Shown here piece after piece: positions 27,650 to 37,225 of a stretch of DNA of 64,000 nt. Each line of letters starts with the position of its first letter. Positions within the stretch are counted from its first letter, which is position 1. This stretch comes from Gluconobacter kanchanaburiensis NBRC 103587 (lineage in GTDB: Bacteria; Pseudomonadota; Alphaproteobacteria; Acetobacterales; Acetobacteraceae): the NCBI RefSeq assembly GCF_007988905.1, contig NZ_BJVA01000007.1, forward strand, positions 81,013-145,012, given 5' to 3'. A program made the translations under genes and the position numbers. The notes under the pieces are model-generated. The model had not been told where the DNA came from, did not search any database, and saw only the letters and a list, made by a program, of their open reading frames with translations.

Positions 27650-29029
27650 ATGACCATCCGTTCCGCTTTCGCTGCCCTGCTGCTTGCAACCCCTGCTGCC
27701 CTTGCATTCGGGAGTGCGATGGCGGAGCCTGTGGCGTTCGATCATGCGCGGTTGATCGACGGAACAGGCGCCCTGGCACAGCCGGACGCGACAGTCGTTA
27801 TTGAAAACGGCACGATCCTCTCTGTCGGCATCCCGGCTCCCGCTGATGCGCGGCACGTGGATCTGACGGGTAAGACGCTGATGCCTGCTCTCATCAGCGA
27901 TCATGTTCATATCGGCCTCGTGAAAGGTACGGGGGCCAGTCGTGACAACTATACCCGCGCCAATATTCTCGCCGCATTGAAGCAGTATTCTGATTACGGT
28001 GTTTTAAGCGTTGCATCGCTGGGTCTGAATCGCTCTCCGCTGTTCGATACGCTGCGTCAGGAACAGCATGAGGGCCGCAATCCGGGGGCGGATCTGTATG
28101 GCGTGGATCAGGGGATTGGTGCGTTTGCGGGTGCTCCTCCTGCTGCGATGGTCAAGGGTGTTGGCTCCGATCAGGTCTTTCGTCCAACCACGCCTGAAGA
28201 AACCCGCAAGGATGTGGACCAGATGATTGCGGAGCACACCGATCTGGTGAAGGTCTGGGTGGACGATTTTCGTAACGATATTCCTGATGGCAAAACATAT
28301 CCGATGATGCCCCCCGCCATTTATCAGGCGGCTATCGACGAGGCGCATCAGCATGACACGCGGGTTGCTGTCCATATCCACGATCTCGCCGTCGCCAAGG
28401 CCATCGTGGCGGCAAAAGCCGATATTCTCGCGCATGGCGTGCGGGACCAGCCGGTGGATCATGATCTGATCGCGGCGATGCTCCGTCAGGGTACATGGTA
28501 CATTGCGACGCTGGATCTGGATGAAGCGAATTATCTTTATGCCGAACAGCCGGAGTTGCTCTCCAATCCGTTTGTTCTGGCAGGTATCGACAAACCCCTG
28601 CGCCGCCAGTTTACAGACCCGAAATGGCGCACGGAGACACTGGCCAAGCCTCTGACCAAGGCCTCGCATTACGCGCTGTCGGTGAATCAGAAGAACCTTG
28701 CCGTGCTGTATCGGGCCGGGGTGAAGATTGGTTTTGGCACGGATTCCGGGGCCTCCCCGACCCGTGTTCCCGGCTTTGCCGAGCATCGTGAGCTGTATCT
28801 GACGGTGCAGGCCGGGCTGTCCCCCGTGCAGGCCATCAGTCTGGCCACGGGCAATGCCGCGGCCCTGCTGCATCTGTCAGACCGGGGTGTGATTGCTCCC
28901 GGCCGCCGGGCGGATCTGTTGATCGTGGATGGTAATGCGGATGAAAACATCGCCGCCGTGGATCAGATTGATCAGGTCTGGCAGCGGGGCGCGCTTGTCA
29001 GTCATGGCCCCGTGCGTTCGAAGGATTGA
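27650..29029 (+). CDS. Secreted metal-dependent amidohydrolase
   Basis: 459 residues from the ATG at 27650, which follows AGGAG by eight bases. The N-terminus is a signal peptide (LLLATPAALAFGSAMA), so the enzyme acts in the periplasm. The fold is a TIM barrel with a small beta sandwich: strand SFDHARLIDGTGALAQPDATVVIENG type, then the metal motif SDHVHIG (His85, His87), further ligands in VAVHIHDL and DILAHGVRD, the aspartate in GFGTDSGAS, and the closing GVIAPGRRADLLIVDG. This is the imidazolonepropionase/prolidase-like branch of the superfamily. The substrate cannot be read from sequence. It ends exactly where the convergent antiporter gene ends. Confidence 0.88.
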   Translation: MTIRSAFAALLLATPAALAFGSAMAEPVAFDHARLIDGTGALAQPDATVVIENGTILSVGIPAPADARHVDLTGKTLMPALISDHVHIGLVKGTGASRDNYTRANILAALKQYSDYGVLSVASLGLNRSPLFDTLRQEQHEGRNPGADLYGVDQGIGAFAGAPPAAMVKGVGSDQVFRPTTPEETRKDVDQMIAEHTDLVKVWVDDFRNDIPDGKTYPMMPPAIYQAAIDEAHQHDTRVAVHIHDLAVAKAIVAAKADILAHGVRDQPVDHDLIAAMLRQGTWYIATLDLDEANYLYAEQPELLSNPFVLAGIDKPLRRQFTDPKWRTETLAKPLTKASHYALSVNQKNLAVLYRAGVKIGFGTDSGASPTRVPGFAEHRELYLTVQAGLSPVQAISLATGNAAALLHLSDRGVIAPGRRADLLIVDGNADENIAAVDQIDQVWQRGALVSHGPVRSKD

Positions 29030-30253
29030 TTATATTACGGTTTCGGGACGCGAACGTCCCGAGACGAGCCGGAACATCGGCCCGGTCAGCGTCGTTGAGA
29101 TTACGGCCAGAACCATCAGCGAGGCGAAGGCAAATTCCGAAATCATGCCATGCGCGTGCAGGATGGTCGCAGCCACAATTTCCATCAGCCCCTTGCACTG
29201 CAACAGGGAGCCGATGCCCAGCGCCTGACGGTTCGTCAGGCCCGGAGCAGGCGGGAAAATCCAGACGGCAAGGATTTTCGTGACGATCGCAATGACGACC
29301 AGAAGCAGGGAGGCCAGAACAGATGGCCAGGTCAGCGCATCGCCGTCGATCCGCAATCCGCTATGGCCAAAGAACATCGGGGCCAGCCAGATCAGCGAGA
29401 ATGTCCCCACAGCTTCGACCGGCAGGCGACGGACCCAGCGCGGTGGCATGAGCGCGCCTGCGAAATAGGCACCGATCAGTTCGTGCAGCCCCAGTTCGTG
29501 GCTCGCCCAGGACCCGGCGGCCAGATAGGCCGGAACAGCGGCCCAGATGATCCAGATCGGCGGGTTCTTCAGGTTTCGCGTGGCCCAGCTGCTCAGGAGC
29601 GCCATGCCGACCAGAAGCAGGACGGCCAGTCCTTCAAATCCGCTCCAGCCATGCAGTGCATCCGATCCGCGTGCCGCGAACTGGAGGATGGCCAGCCCGA
29701 TCCAGAGGGCGGCATCGTCCACGACCGCGAGTTTGAGGGCAAGCTGTCCAACGGGGCGGTACACAGGCTCCAATTCGCGCACGATCCCGATCAGGACCGG
29801 CAGCGCACTGACGGAAATGCACAGCCCGATCGACATGGCGCCGATCCAGCTATTGCCGTGCGGGGCCTGCCAGCCATGCAGCGGCAGGAAGAACAGCTTG
29901 ACCAGAATGGTCCCGATGACGAACGGAACGCCCAGCGCCACAAGTGCTCCGCCCAGCAGGCGACCCAGCGTCGGGGAGGGGAGGTTTTCGGCTTCGGGAG
30001 AATGGGTCGGATTCTGCCACATTTCCAGTCCGGCGGTGAACGCCAGAACCAGAACGGCCAGCCAGCCGATGTAATCGCCGTAAAGCGAGGGAATACCGAC
30101 CTTTGACGCTGGAAAATGCAGGACCGCTAGAACAATGCCCACCAGAATGGGCAGGATGGCAATGGGAATGGAACGCCTGAGCAGTTGCCACAGTCCCCAC
30201 GGAACGAGGACAAATATAAATGCATCCGCAAACAGTGCTGTCACATTCCCCAT
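29030..30253 (-). CDS. Cation:proton antiporter, CPA2/Kef-type membrane protein
   Basis: Integral membrane protein of 407 residues with about twelve hydrophobic segments and no C-terminal nucleotide-binding domain. Segments IPILVGIVLAVLHFP, LAVLVLAFTAGLEMW, LKLAVVDDAALWIGLAIL and GAYFAGALMPP fit the sodium/proton exchanger fold; VVDDAAL carries the paired acidic residues usual in the transport helix. Which ion it carries is unknown. The stop (TAA) at 29030-29032 touches the stop of the amidohydrolase gene with no gap. Its upstream region, about 170 bases, is AT-rich and holds the promoter. Confidence 0.85.
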   Translation of the reverse strand: MGNVTALFADAFIFVLVPWGLWQLLRRSIPIAILPILVGIVLAVLHFPASKVGIPSLYGDYIGWLAVLVLAFTAGLEMWQNPTHSPEAENLPSPTLGRLLGGALVALGVPFVIGTILVKLFFLPLHGWQAPHGNSWIGAMSIGLCISVSALPVLIGIVRELEPVYRPVGQLALKLAVVDDAALWIGLAILQFAARGSDALHGWSGFEGLAVLLLVGMALLSSWATRNLKNPPIWIIWAAVPAYLAAGSWASHELGLHELIGAYFAGALMPPRWVRRLPVEAVGTFSLIWLAPMFFGHSGLRIDGDALTWPSVLASLLLVVIAIVTKILAVWIFPPAPGLTNRQALGIGSLLQCKGLMEIVAATILHAHGMISEFAFASLMVLAVISTTLTGPMFRLVSGRSRPETVI

Positions 30254-30385
30254 GACAATTCCTTTTTTGTTTCAGGTCCGTTCAGGGTAACATGGATCAA
30301 AAAAATTTGGGTAAAGTTTTATTTCTATGTAATAAATAATTCTATGTTTCTGTTTTCAGAAAACTGTTTTTGAAAGGAATGAAAG

Positions 30386-30420
30386 CCCGGAATTTTCTTT
30401 TGGAAAGACCGGGTTTTTCC
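30386..30420 (-). terminator. Candidate terminator of rdgB in an AT-rich gap
   Basis: CCCGG (30389-30393) and CCGGG (30411-30415) with extra A/T pairing surround an A/T loop, just after the rdgB stop on the minus strand. The stem is short and the T tract after it imperfect. The whole gap 30254-30425 is AT-rich, unlike its surroundings, and otherwise holds only the antiporter promoter region. Confidence 0.45.
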
Positions 30421-30425
30421 AGTCA

Positions 30426-31025
30426 TCAAGCGATGAAATTCTTCAGGAATTGCTCCAGCGCCCGGCCGCGATGACTGATGGCATTTTTCTCCGCCTCCGT
30501 CATTTCCGCAAAGGTCTGGCTTCCGCCTTCCGGTACGAACATTGGATCATAACCGTGTCCATGGTCGCCTCGTGGAGGCCAGACGACCGTACCGTGACAT
30601 TCACCCTGCACGGTCCGCGTTTCGCCATCCGGCCAGGCCAGACATAGGGCCGCGACGAAAAAGGCCCGGTGATCGGCACTGTCGCCCATTTCCCGATGTA
30701 CGCGGTCCATTGCAATCTGCATGTCTTTGGTCGGGCCGCCCCAGCGCGCGGAATAGACGCCCGGACGATTGTCCAGCGCCGCGACGCAGAAGCCGGAATC
30801 ATCGGCCAGCGCGGGTAGTCCGGAAGCCCTGGCCGCGGCCAGGGCCTTGATGGCGGCGTTGCCGGTGAAGGTCTCTTCCGTCTCTTCGGGTTCCGGGAGG
30901 TTCAGTTCCGCTGCCGAGATAACGGTGATCCCGCTCTCGGCCAGCAGAGTGGAGAATTCGCGCAGCTTACCGGCATTATGGCTGGCCAGAACGATTTTTG
31001 AGCCTCGGGACAGTGTCCGCATCAT
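30426..31025 (-). CDS. rdgB: Non-canonical purine NTP pyrophosphatase (XTP/dITP)
   Basis: Cleans the nucleotide pool by hydrolysing ITP, dITP and XTP to monophosphates. 199 residues from the ATG at 31025, which overlaps the rph stop (ATGA). Seen: [14 protein letters not shown] (phosphate-binding start), [40 protein letters not shown] (catalytic Asp), [13 protein letters not shown] and [11 protein letters not shown] at the C-terminus. All motifs of the HAM1/RdgB family are present and length is standard. The upstream gene rph and this one form a coupled pair, common in alphaproteobacteria where hrcA is divergent. Confidence 0.96.
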   Translation of the reverse strand: MMRTLSRGSKIVLASHNAGKLREFSTLLAESGITVISAAELNLPEPEETEETFTGNAAIKALAAARASGLPALADDSGFCVAALDNRPGVYSARWGGPTKDMQIAMDRVHREMGDSADHRAFFVAALCLAWPDGETRTVQGECHGTVVWPPRGDHGHGYDPMFVPEGGSQTFAEMTEAEKNAISHRGRALEQFLKNFIA

Positions 31026-31744
31026 GCAGTCTCCAGTACGTGATTCTGGGCGTCGAACAGTCGGGTCGTGCCGAGTTTTGCCAGTCGGAGGAGTTCGAAA
31101 AATTCGCTCTCCTGAAACGGCTTGTCCTCGGCGGTCCCCTGAATTTCGATGATGCCACCATCCGCCGTCAGGACGAAATTCGTATCGGCTTTCGCACTGC
31201 TGTCTTCGAGGTAATCCAGATCCAGCACGGCTCCCGCCTCTGTCAGCCCGCATGAGACTGCTGCGACCTGAGCTGTGAGGGCCTGCGAACGCTTGATTTT
31301 CTTCAGTGCGATTGCCAGAGCCACCCAGGCGCCCGTAATGGAGGCGCAGCGCGTGCCGCCATCCGCGTTCAGGACGTCGCAGTCGAGCGTGATGGTCCGC
31401 TCCCCCATCTTTTTTAGATCTACACAGGCTCGAAGTGAGCGGGCGATGAGTCGCTGGATTTCCTGTGTGCGGCCGGACTGTTTGCCTTTGGCCGCCTCGC
31501 GCTGGCCGCGATTATGCGTCGCCCGGGGGAGCATACCGTATTCGGCCGTGATCCAGCCCTGCCCCCTGTTGCGCAGGAACGCCGGAACACGCTCCTCGAC
31601 TGTGGCCGTGCACAGGACTTCCGTGCCGCCCACACGGATGAGTGCGGAGCCTTCGGCATGGCGGGCAAAGCCTGTTTCGATTGAAACAATGCGGTTTTCG
31701 TCCGGCGCCCGCCCGGATGGACGCTTGCGTGCGGTGTCAGTCAT
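31022..31744 (-). CDS. rph: Ribonuclease PH
   Basis: Phosphorolytic 3'-5' exoribonuclease that trims tRNA 3' ends, acting as a hexamer. 240 residues, beginning [18 protein letters not shown]. Seen: the phosphate-binding basic stretch [20 protein letters not shown] (RNA-binding arginines and the RTQEIQRLI core), [21 protein letters not shown] (catalytic Asp cluster), AAVSCGL and [19 protein letters not shown]. Complete and full length. Divergent from hrcA with an 83-base gap in which I found no CIRCE repeat. Confidence 0.96.
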   Translation of the reverse strand: MTDTARKRPSGRAPDENRIVSIETGFARHAEGSALIRVGGTEVLCTATVEERVPAFLRNRGQGWITAEYGMLPRATHNRGQREAAKGKQSGRTQEIQRLIARSLRACVDLKKMGERTITLDCDVLNADGGTRCASITGAWVALAIALKKIKRSQALTAQVAAVSCGLTEAGAVLDLDYLEDSSAKADTNFVLTADGGIIEIQGTAEDKPFQESEFFELLRLAKLGTTRLFDAQNHVLETA

Positions 31745-31827
31745 GTCAAAAAAGATCCCGTGGAAGAATATGTCCCGCCTCTAGCGCGTTTGACGCAGAC
31801 CCATCCAGCCCCGACAGTGGGTTTACC

Positions 31828-32898
31828 ATGATGCGACCACAGCCTCCCTTGTTCCGCCCTTCCATCCCGATGCCGCACGGTCTGGGAGATCGTGAAGCTG
31901 CGATTTTGCGCGAAATCGTCGAGGAATATGTCGAAACGGGCGAGCCCATCGGCAGCCAGACGCTGGCCCAGCGCCTGCAACCGGCCCTGTCTTCGGCTAC
32001 GATCCGCAATGTCATGGCGGATCTGGCGCGGGCCGGGCTGCTGTTCAGCCCGCATGTTTCAGCCGGGCGTCTGCCGACCGAAAAGGGCGTGCGTCTGTTT
32101 GTGGATGGGCTGCTCCAGTTTGGTACCCTGACGGAAGAAGACCGCGCCAGCATCGACAGCCGGCTCGATATTCACGGGCGGTCCTATCAGGACATTCTGT
32201 CCGAAGCGTCGTCCCTGCTGTCGGGTCTGTCTTCCGCTGCAGGGCTGGTGCTCGCGCCGAAATCGGATGCCGCGCTCAAGCATATCGAGTTCGTGGCGCT
32301 TGGCCCGGGGCGGGTTCTGGTCATTCTGGTGGGTTCGGACGGACAGGTGGAGAACCGCATCATCGAGACCCCGCCCGGCGTGCCGCCTTCCGCTCTTGTC
32401 GAGGCCGGGAACTACCTGAACGCCCGCCTTGGTGACCTGACGCTCGGCACGCTGCGCGAACGGGTCCGGAACGAAATGGACGCCAGCCGCCATGAACTCG
32501 ATGCCCTGACGGCCAGTGTGATCGAAAGCGGTCTTGCGACGTGGGACGCCGATGGGGGGACGCTGTTCGTGAAAGGGCAGGGGAAGCTGCTGGCCGACAT
32601 CACGGAAATCGAGCGTCTGACAACGATCCGCATGCTGTTCGACCATCTGGAGACACAGGAGACCATGCTCCAGCTTCTGCAACTGGCCGATGCGTCCGAA
32701 GGGGTGCGGATCTATATCGGGCGTGAAAGTGGCATGTTCGGGATGTCGGGCGTGTCGATGATCGTGGCGCCTGCCCGCAATGAAGCCCAGAAAATCGTGG
32801 GTGCGATTGGCGTGATCGGCCCGACCCGTCTGAATTACGGACGGATCGTACCTGTTGTGGACTACACCGCGCGAATGGTTGGTCGTCTGCTGGGCTGA
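31828..32898 (+). CDS. hrcA: Heat-inducible transcription repressor HrcA
   Basis: Winged-helix repressor that binds CIRCE operators at groESL and dnaK-type promoters and depends on GroEL. 356 residues from the ATG at 31828 (a second ATG follows at 31831). The DNA-binding part reads REAAILREIVEEYVETGEPIGSQ and SSATIRNVMADLARAGLLFSPHVSAGRLPTEKG, typical of HrcA. The C-terminal two domains include ESGMFGMSGVSMIVAPA and GAIGVIGPTRLNYGRIVPVVDY. Divergent to rph; mrcA-type gene follows 107 bases later after a short hairpin at 32915-32930. grpE and dnaK, its usual partners, are not in the window. Confidence 0.95.
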   Translation: MMRPQPPLFRPSIPMPHGLGDREAAILREIVEEYVETGEPIGSQTLAQRLQPALSSATIRNVMADLARAGLLFSPHVSAGRLPTEKGVRLFVDGLLQFGTLTEEDRASIDSRLDIHGRSYQDILSEASSLLSGLSSAAGLVLAPKSDAALKHIEFVALGPGRVLVILVGSDGQVENRIIETPPGVPPSALVEAGNYLNARLGDLTLGTLRERVRNEMDASRHELDALTASVIESGLATWDADGGTLFVKGQGKLLADITEIERLTTIRMLFDHLETQETMLQLLQLADASEGVRIYIGRESGMFGMSGVSMIVAPARNEAQKIVGAIGVIGPTRLNYGRIVPVVDYTARMVGRLLG

Positions 32899-33005
32899 GG
32901 GCTTCTGGACGTTTCGGGATGATGATCCCGGAGTTACGCCTCTTTCATGAAATGACCTTTTTAGACGGGGCGACTAAAGGTGCGGAATAATGCTATGCAG
33001 GGGAC

Positions 33006-35636
33006 ATGACGCGACGCTCTTTCCGCTCCCGTAACCCTCAAGGTCCGGGCGCCACGCCACCACGCCCTCCCCGTTTTCGCCGCTACCGGCAGTCCCTGGC
33101 GATCATCGCCGGTGTGGGGCTTGTGGGCGTGGCCGGGGCGGGCGTTCTGGGCTGGACGACCTACGCCAAGCTTGTGGCGGATCTGCCCAGCGTGGACAGC
33201 CTGCGTGCCTATCAGCCGCCGACCGTCAGCCGTATCTATGCTGCCGATGACCGTCTGATGGCCGAGCTGGCGAACGAACGGCGGATCTTTGTCCCGATCA
33301 ACGCCATCCCCGAGCGCGTGAAGAATGCCTTCATCGCGACCGAAGACCATAATTTCTATACGCATGGCGGCGTGGATTTCATGGCGATCGGCCGTGCGGG
33401 CCTGACGGACATTTTCGCGCGTCATGGCCGCCGTCCGCTGGGTGCTTCGACCATCACCCAGCAGGTGGCGAAGGTCATGCTGCTCAATAGCAACGTCGTG
33501 AGCCTCGATCGCAAGATCAAGGAAGCCCTGCTTGCCATGAAGATGGAGCAGGTGCTGTCCAAGGACAAGATCCTCGAAATCTACCTGAACGGCATCTATC
33601 TCGGGAACGGCGCCTATGGTGTCGCCGCGGCCGCGCAGAGCTATTTCAACAAGCCGCTCGACCAGCTCGACGATGCTGAAGCCGCCTCTTTGGCAGCACT
33701 TCCCAAATCGCCCACGAACTACAATCCGTTCCTGCATCCGCAGGCCGCAATGGGTCGCCGCAACCTTGTGCTGGACCTGATGGTCGAGGCAGGCGTTCTG
33801 ACCCGTGAGCAGGCCGATCTGGAAAAGCAGGAGCCGCTGGTCCCTCAGCAGAAGCAGCGTTTTGGGCCTTTGCCGGATTCCGAATGGTTCGGCGAGGAAG
33901 TCCGTCGTCAGCTCATCGCCCAGTATGGTCAGGACCGTGCGGCGCAGGGCGGTCTGGAGGTCCACACCAGTCTGGACCAGAACCTTCAGACCACCGAGAC
34001 GCGCCTGCTGCATGAAGGGCTGATGAACTACGACCGCGCCCATAGTGGCTGGCGGGGGCCGTTGCGCAACCTGTCGGATATTCAGGACGATGGTTGGGAA
34101 AGCGTGCTCGATCACGTCACGCCGCCCGGCGGGATGCTGCGCGAGTGGCGTCTGGCGGTTGTGCTTCCGGGTGGAACACATGTCGGCTGGATCGAGGAAG
34201 GCAGCCCCCGCAAAGGCGCGCTTCTTGCGAGTGATATCGCCTGGGCGCGCCGGGCGCATCCGCTGCGTGCCGGGGATGTCATCATGATCGAACCGCAGGA
34301 AGGTGGTTCGGCGGCCCTGCGCCAGATTCCGCAGGTCGAAGGCGCGGCCGTGACGCTGGATGTGCATACGGGCCGCGTTCTGGCGATGGTCGGCGGCTGG
34401 TCGTTCCATGAAAGCCAGTTCAACCGGGCCACGCAGGCGCTGCGTCAGCCGGGGTCGTCGTTCAAGCCGTTCGTCTATCTTGCCGCGATGGAACAGGGGA
34501 TTTCCCCGTCCGAGCGTTTCGACGATTCGCCCATTTCCTATGGCGACTGGCATCCGCAGAACTACGAGCATGACAACTGGGGCCCAACGACGCTGCATGA
34601 TGCGCTGCGCGAAAGCCGCAACCTCGTCACGATCCGTGTGGCCGCCCATCTTGGCATGAAGGCGGTCGCCGATACGGCCATCCGCGCCGGGCTCGTAGCG
34701 GAAATGCCGCATGTTCTGCCCGCAGCGCTGGGCGCCGTCGAAACCACCGTCATGCGCGAGGCTGCGGCCTACGCCACGATCGCCAATGGTGGCCATATCG
34801 TCACGCCGACCCTCGTGGACGACATTCAGGACCGCTCTGGGAACGTATTGTGGCAGGCTGGCGGCCTGAAGCTCGGCACTGCCATGCAGGCTCCGCCGAG
34901 CGAACAGCCTGCTCCTGCGGACGGTGCCCCGGCCGATGGCACGACACCGCCCGCCGCGACCACTCCCGTCCCGGCCACGCCGGCACCCGGTAGCGTGTCT
35001 GTCCCGTCCCTGACCGACACGCGACCGACGCTTGCCAGCGAGCAGAGCACATTCCAGATCGTGAAGATGATGCAGGACGTGATCGCCCGGGGCACCGGCC
35101 GTATGGCGGGTGTCGGTATCGACCGTCCCATCGCGGGTAAGACCGGCACCAGTCAGGACTTCCATGATGCCTGGTTTGCCGGGTTCTCCCCCGATATCGT
35201 CACGGTGGTCTGGGTTGGTTTCGACACGCCCCAGACGCTGGGTCGCAATTCGGATGGTGGCCGTATTGCCGGGCCGATCTGGAACAAGATCATGAAGGTC
35301 GCTCTGGCCAGTCGTCCGAAGCTCGACTTCCGCGTGCCGGACGGTATTACGTTGGCCAGCTACGACACGGGACGAATTTCGGCCGTCGATGGCTTCAAGA
35401 CCGATCAGGTTCCGGGTGCGTCCGTTGAGCTGCATGGCTTCGGTGCGGGAACAGAGGCTCTGACCGCCGCCGATACGGGCGCGGACAGCGTGATTTCGGA
35501 TTCCGAAAGCGGCATGGCCCAGATGCCGGATCAGCCGGGAGGCGGCGCGCCCGGCACCGGGTCGTCCGCAGCGCCAGGACAGGCCCAGAAACCTGCTTCG
35601 TCCGATGGTGACATCGGCGTAGGCGGCCTATACTAA
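33006..35636 (+). CDS. mrcA: Class A penicillin-binding protein 1A
   Basis: Bifunctional peptidoglycan synthase anchored in the inner membrane (span near residues 31-52). 876 residues. Glycosyltransferase domain: ATEDHNFYTHGG with catalytic Glu113, GASTITQQVAKVMLL, EIYLNGIYLGNGAYGV and FNKPLDQLDDAEAASLAALP. Transpeptidase domain: SSFK in QPGSSFKPFVYLAAM (near residue 482), SRN in RESRNLVTIRVA, and KTGT in GKTGTSQDFHDAWF (near 711). An Ala/Pro-rich stretch of about 45 residues (APADGAPADGTTPPAATT and beyond, around 640-680) interrupts the transpeptidase domain and is a low-complexity insert. The C-terminus is also Gly/Pro-rich. A large open frame on the opposite strand is a shadow. Confidence 0.95.
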   Translation: MTRRSFRSRNPQGPGATPPRPPRFRRYRQSLAIIAGVGLVGVAGAGVLGWTTYAKLVADLPSVDSLRAYQPPTVSRIYAADDRLMAELANERRIFVPINAIPERVKNAFIATEDHNFYTHGGVDFMAIGRAGLTDIFARHGRRPLGASTITQQVAKVMLLNSNVVSLDRKIKEALLAMKMEQVLSKDKILEIYLNGIYLGNGAYGVAAAAQSYFNKPLDQLDDAEAASLAALPKSPTNYNPFLHPQAAMGRRNLVLDLMVEAGVLTREQADLEKQEPLVPQQKQRFGPLPDSEWFGEEVRRQLIAQYGQDRAAQGGLEVHTSLDQNLQTTETRLLHEGLMNYDRAHSGWRGPLRNLSDIQDDGWESVLDHVTPPGGMLREWRLAVVLPGGTHVGWIEEGSPRKGALLASDIAWARRAHPLRAGDVIMIEPQEGGSAALRQIPQVEGAAVTLDVHTGRVLAMVGGWSFHESQFNRATQALRQPGSSFKPFVYLAAMEQGISPSERFDDSPISYGDWHPQNYEHDNWGPTTLHDALRESRNLVTIRVAAHLGMKAVADTAIRAGLVAEMPHVLPAALGAVETTVMREAAAYATIANGGHIVTPTLVDDIQDRSGNVLWQAGGLKLGTAMQAPPSEQPAPADGAPADGTTPPAATTPVPATPAPGSVSVPSLTDTRPTLASEQSTFQIVKMMQDVIARGTGRMAGVGIDRPIAGKTGTSQDFHDAWFAGFSPDIVTVVWVGFDTPQTLGRNSDGGRIAGPIWNKIMKVALASRPKLDFRVPDGITLASYDTGRISAVDGFKTDQVPGASVELHGFGAGTEALTAADTGADSVISDSESGMAQMPDQPGGGAPGTGSSAAPGQAQKPASSDGDIGVGGLY

Positions 35637-35675
35637 GACCACCAGAACAGACCCCCCTTATGAGTGGAGGACACT

Positions 35676-36807
35676 ATGTCGGCCGAAACCGAGGCCCTTT
35701 CCGAGCAGATCAAGCAGTCGGTGGCACTGCTGAGGAGGCATCTTTGACTGGGATGTCGCAACAACACGCCTCGCGGAACTGAACCACCGCGTTGAAGACC
35801 CCGACCTGTGGAACGACGCAGACGCTGCCCAGAAGCTGATGCGCGAGCGCACGACGCTCGCCAACCAGATCGAAGGCGTCCAGCAGATCGAAGCCGAGGT
35901 CGAAGGCACGCTCGAACTGGTCGAACTGGCGGAAATGGAAGGGGATGACAGTCTCGTTCAGGATGCTGTTCAAACCCTGCGTGCCATTGCCGAAGACGTC
36001 CGCAAACGCGAAATCGAAAGCCTGCTCTCGGGCGAGGCGGACAGCAATGACTGTTACGTCGAGGTGAACGCGGGTGCTGGCGGTACGGAAGCCCAGGACT
36101 GGGCCGAGATGCTCCTGCGCATGTACACGCGCTGGGCCGAACAGCATGGCTACAAGGTCACGTTCATCGAAGGCAGTGAAGGCGAGCAGGCTGGCATCAA
36201 GTCCGCCACCATTCAGGTGAGTGGTGCGAACGCCTATGGCTGGCTCAAGACCGAGGCCGGCGTGCACCGTCTGGTCCGGATCTCACCATTCGATGCGGCG
36301 GCCCGTCGCCAGACGTCCTTCGCGTCGGTGTGGGTTTATCCGGTCGTGGATGATTCAATCGAGATCGAGATCAACGATTCGGACCTGCGCGTCGATACGT
36401 TCCGTGCCTCGGGCGCGGGTGGACAGCACGTCAACAAAACGGATTCGGCCATCCGGATCACCCATATCCCGACTGGGATCGTGGTGGCCTGTCAGACCGA
36501 CCGTTCGCAGCACCGCAACCGCGCTAAGGCGATGGAAATGCTGCGGGCCCGGATGTACGAAGCGGAGTTGCAGAAGCGCGAAGCCGCTGCTGCCCAGACA
36601 GAAGCCTCTAAGACCGATATCGGCTGGGGACATCAGATCCGGTCCTACGTTCTGGCACCCTATCAGCTCGTCAAGGACCTGCGGACGGGTGTGGAGAAGG
36701 GAAATCCGGGCGCGGTGCTCGATGGCGCCCTGGACGACTTCATGTCGGCTTCTTTGGCCCAGAGTGTGGGGGCTACGCGTTCCGAAGCGAGCGCGAGCGC
36801 ACAGTAA
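35676..36807 (+). CDS. prfB: Peptide chain release factor 2 with programmed +1 frameshift
   Basis: Recognises UGA and UAA stop codons. Translation starts at the ATG at 35676 and runs 23 codons to CTT (35742-35744), where an in-frame TGA (35745-35747) follows; a +1 shift reads CTT then GAC (35746-35748) and continues to 36807, giving 376 residues. An AGGAGG-like Shine-Dalgarno sequence (35734-35739) sits just before the slip site, as in E. coli autoregulation of RF2. After the shift: [32 protein letters not shown] (SPF tripeptide motif), [16 protein letters not shown] (GGQ) and the C-terminal domain. A second ATG at 35839 begins after the frameshift and is not the real start. The strong terminator follows. 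Confidence 0.95.
35734..35748 (+). promoter_or_regulatory. RF2 programmed frameshift site
   Basis: AGGAGG (35734-35739), CAT, then CTT-TGA-C (35742-35748). The stimulator sits three bases before CTT as in E. coli, and the following base is C, which slows termination at UGA. When RF2 is scarce the ribosome shifts +1 and makes full-length RF2. Confidence 0.93.
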
Positions 36808-36873
36808 AAGTTCTGCAAAACGCGGAATGGATATCGGCGTCAGATGAATATCCATCCCTGTGGAATGGATTCG

Positions 36874-36913
36874 AAAAAAGTGCCGGGGCAACAATCTGTC
36901 CCGGCACTTTTTT
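36874..36913 (+). terminator. Rho-independent terminator of prfB
   Basis: AAAAAAGTGCCGGG pairs with CCCGGCACTTTTTT across a 12-base loop. Flanking A and T runs make it effective in either direction. It closes the mrcA-prfB region. Confidence 0.95.
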
Positions 36914-37225
36914 CTTGAATCTGTCATATTGGCGCGTAGCGAAATTACATTACCCTGATTGCGGGTGATACTTTTGTTTGTCGCAAGTCGCCAAAAACCG
37001 CAGAATATGTCGTCAATATGAAAAAATCGTTTCGATTAAGGCAATAACCGGCTTGACAGCGAAGGGGTTAGACTGCCCAATCGGCATATCGGGTATGTTC
37101 CTAGGGCATATGACTCATCGTGATGTGTCTGCAGGAAAAACCGAAGGAAACACAGAAATCGGGGGCACCGCACCCGGCAAATGTGGATCAACGCCGGTGT
37201 CAGTGAGGGGTAAGAAGGTTTCGAC
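36914..37225 (+). other. Non-coding leader and promoter region of the tonB operon
   Basis: No gene seen in these about 310 bases. A TTGACA at 37053-37058 could be a -35 box, but no convincing -10 lies 16-18 bases downstream. AT-rich stretches at 36920-37040 are unlike the neighbours. No Fur-box-like 19-base palindrome was obvious to me. Confidence 0.5.

Noticed and set aside
31745..31827. CIRCE element (TTAGCACTC-N9-GAGTGCTAA) near hrcA
   Set aside because: Read directly; no such repeat occurs in this gap.
32961..35435. Long minus-strand frame (about 820 codons) opposite mrcA
   Set aside because: It is the complement of a strongly coding frame. Composition is Arg/His-rich without family resemblance, a usual effect of high-GC codon bias.
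37053..37058. TTGACA as a -35 box for the tonB operon
   Set aside because: No reasonable -10 lies 16-18 bases downstream (CCCAAT at best), so I do not call a promoter.
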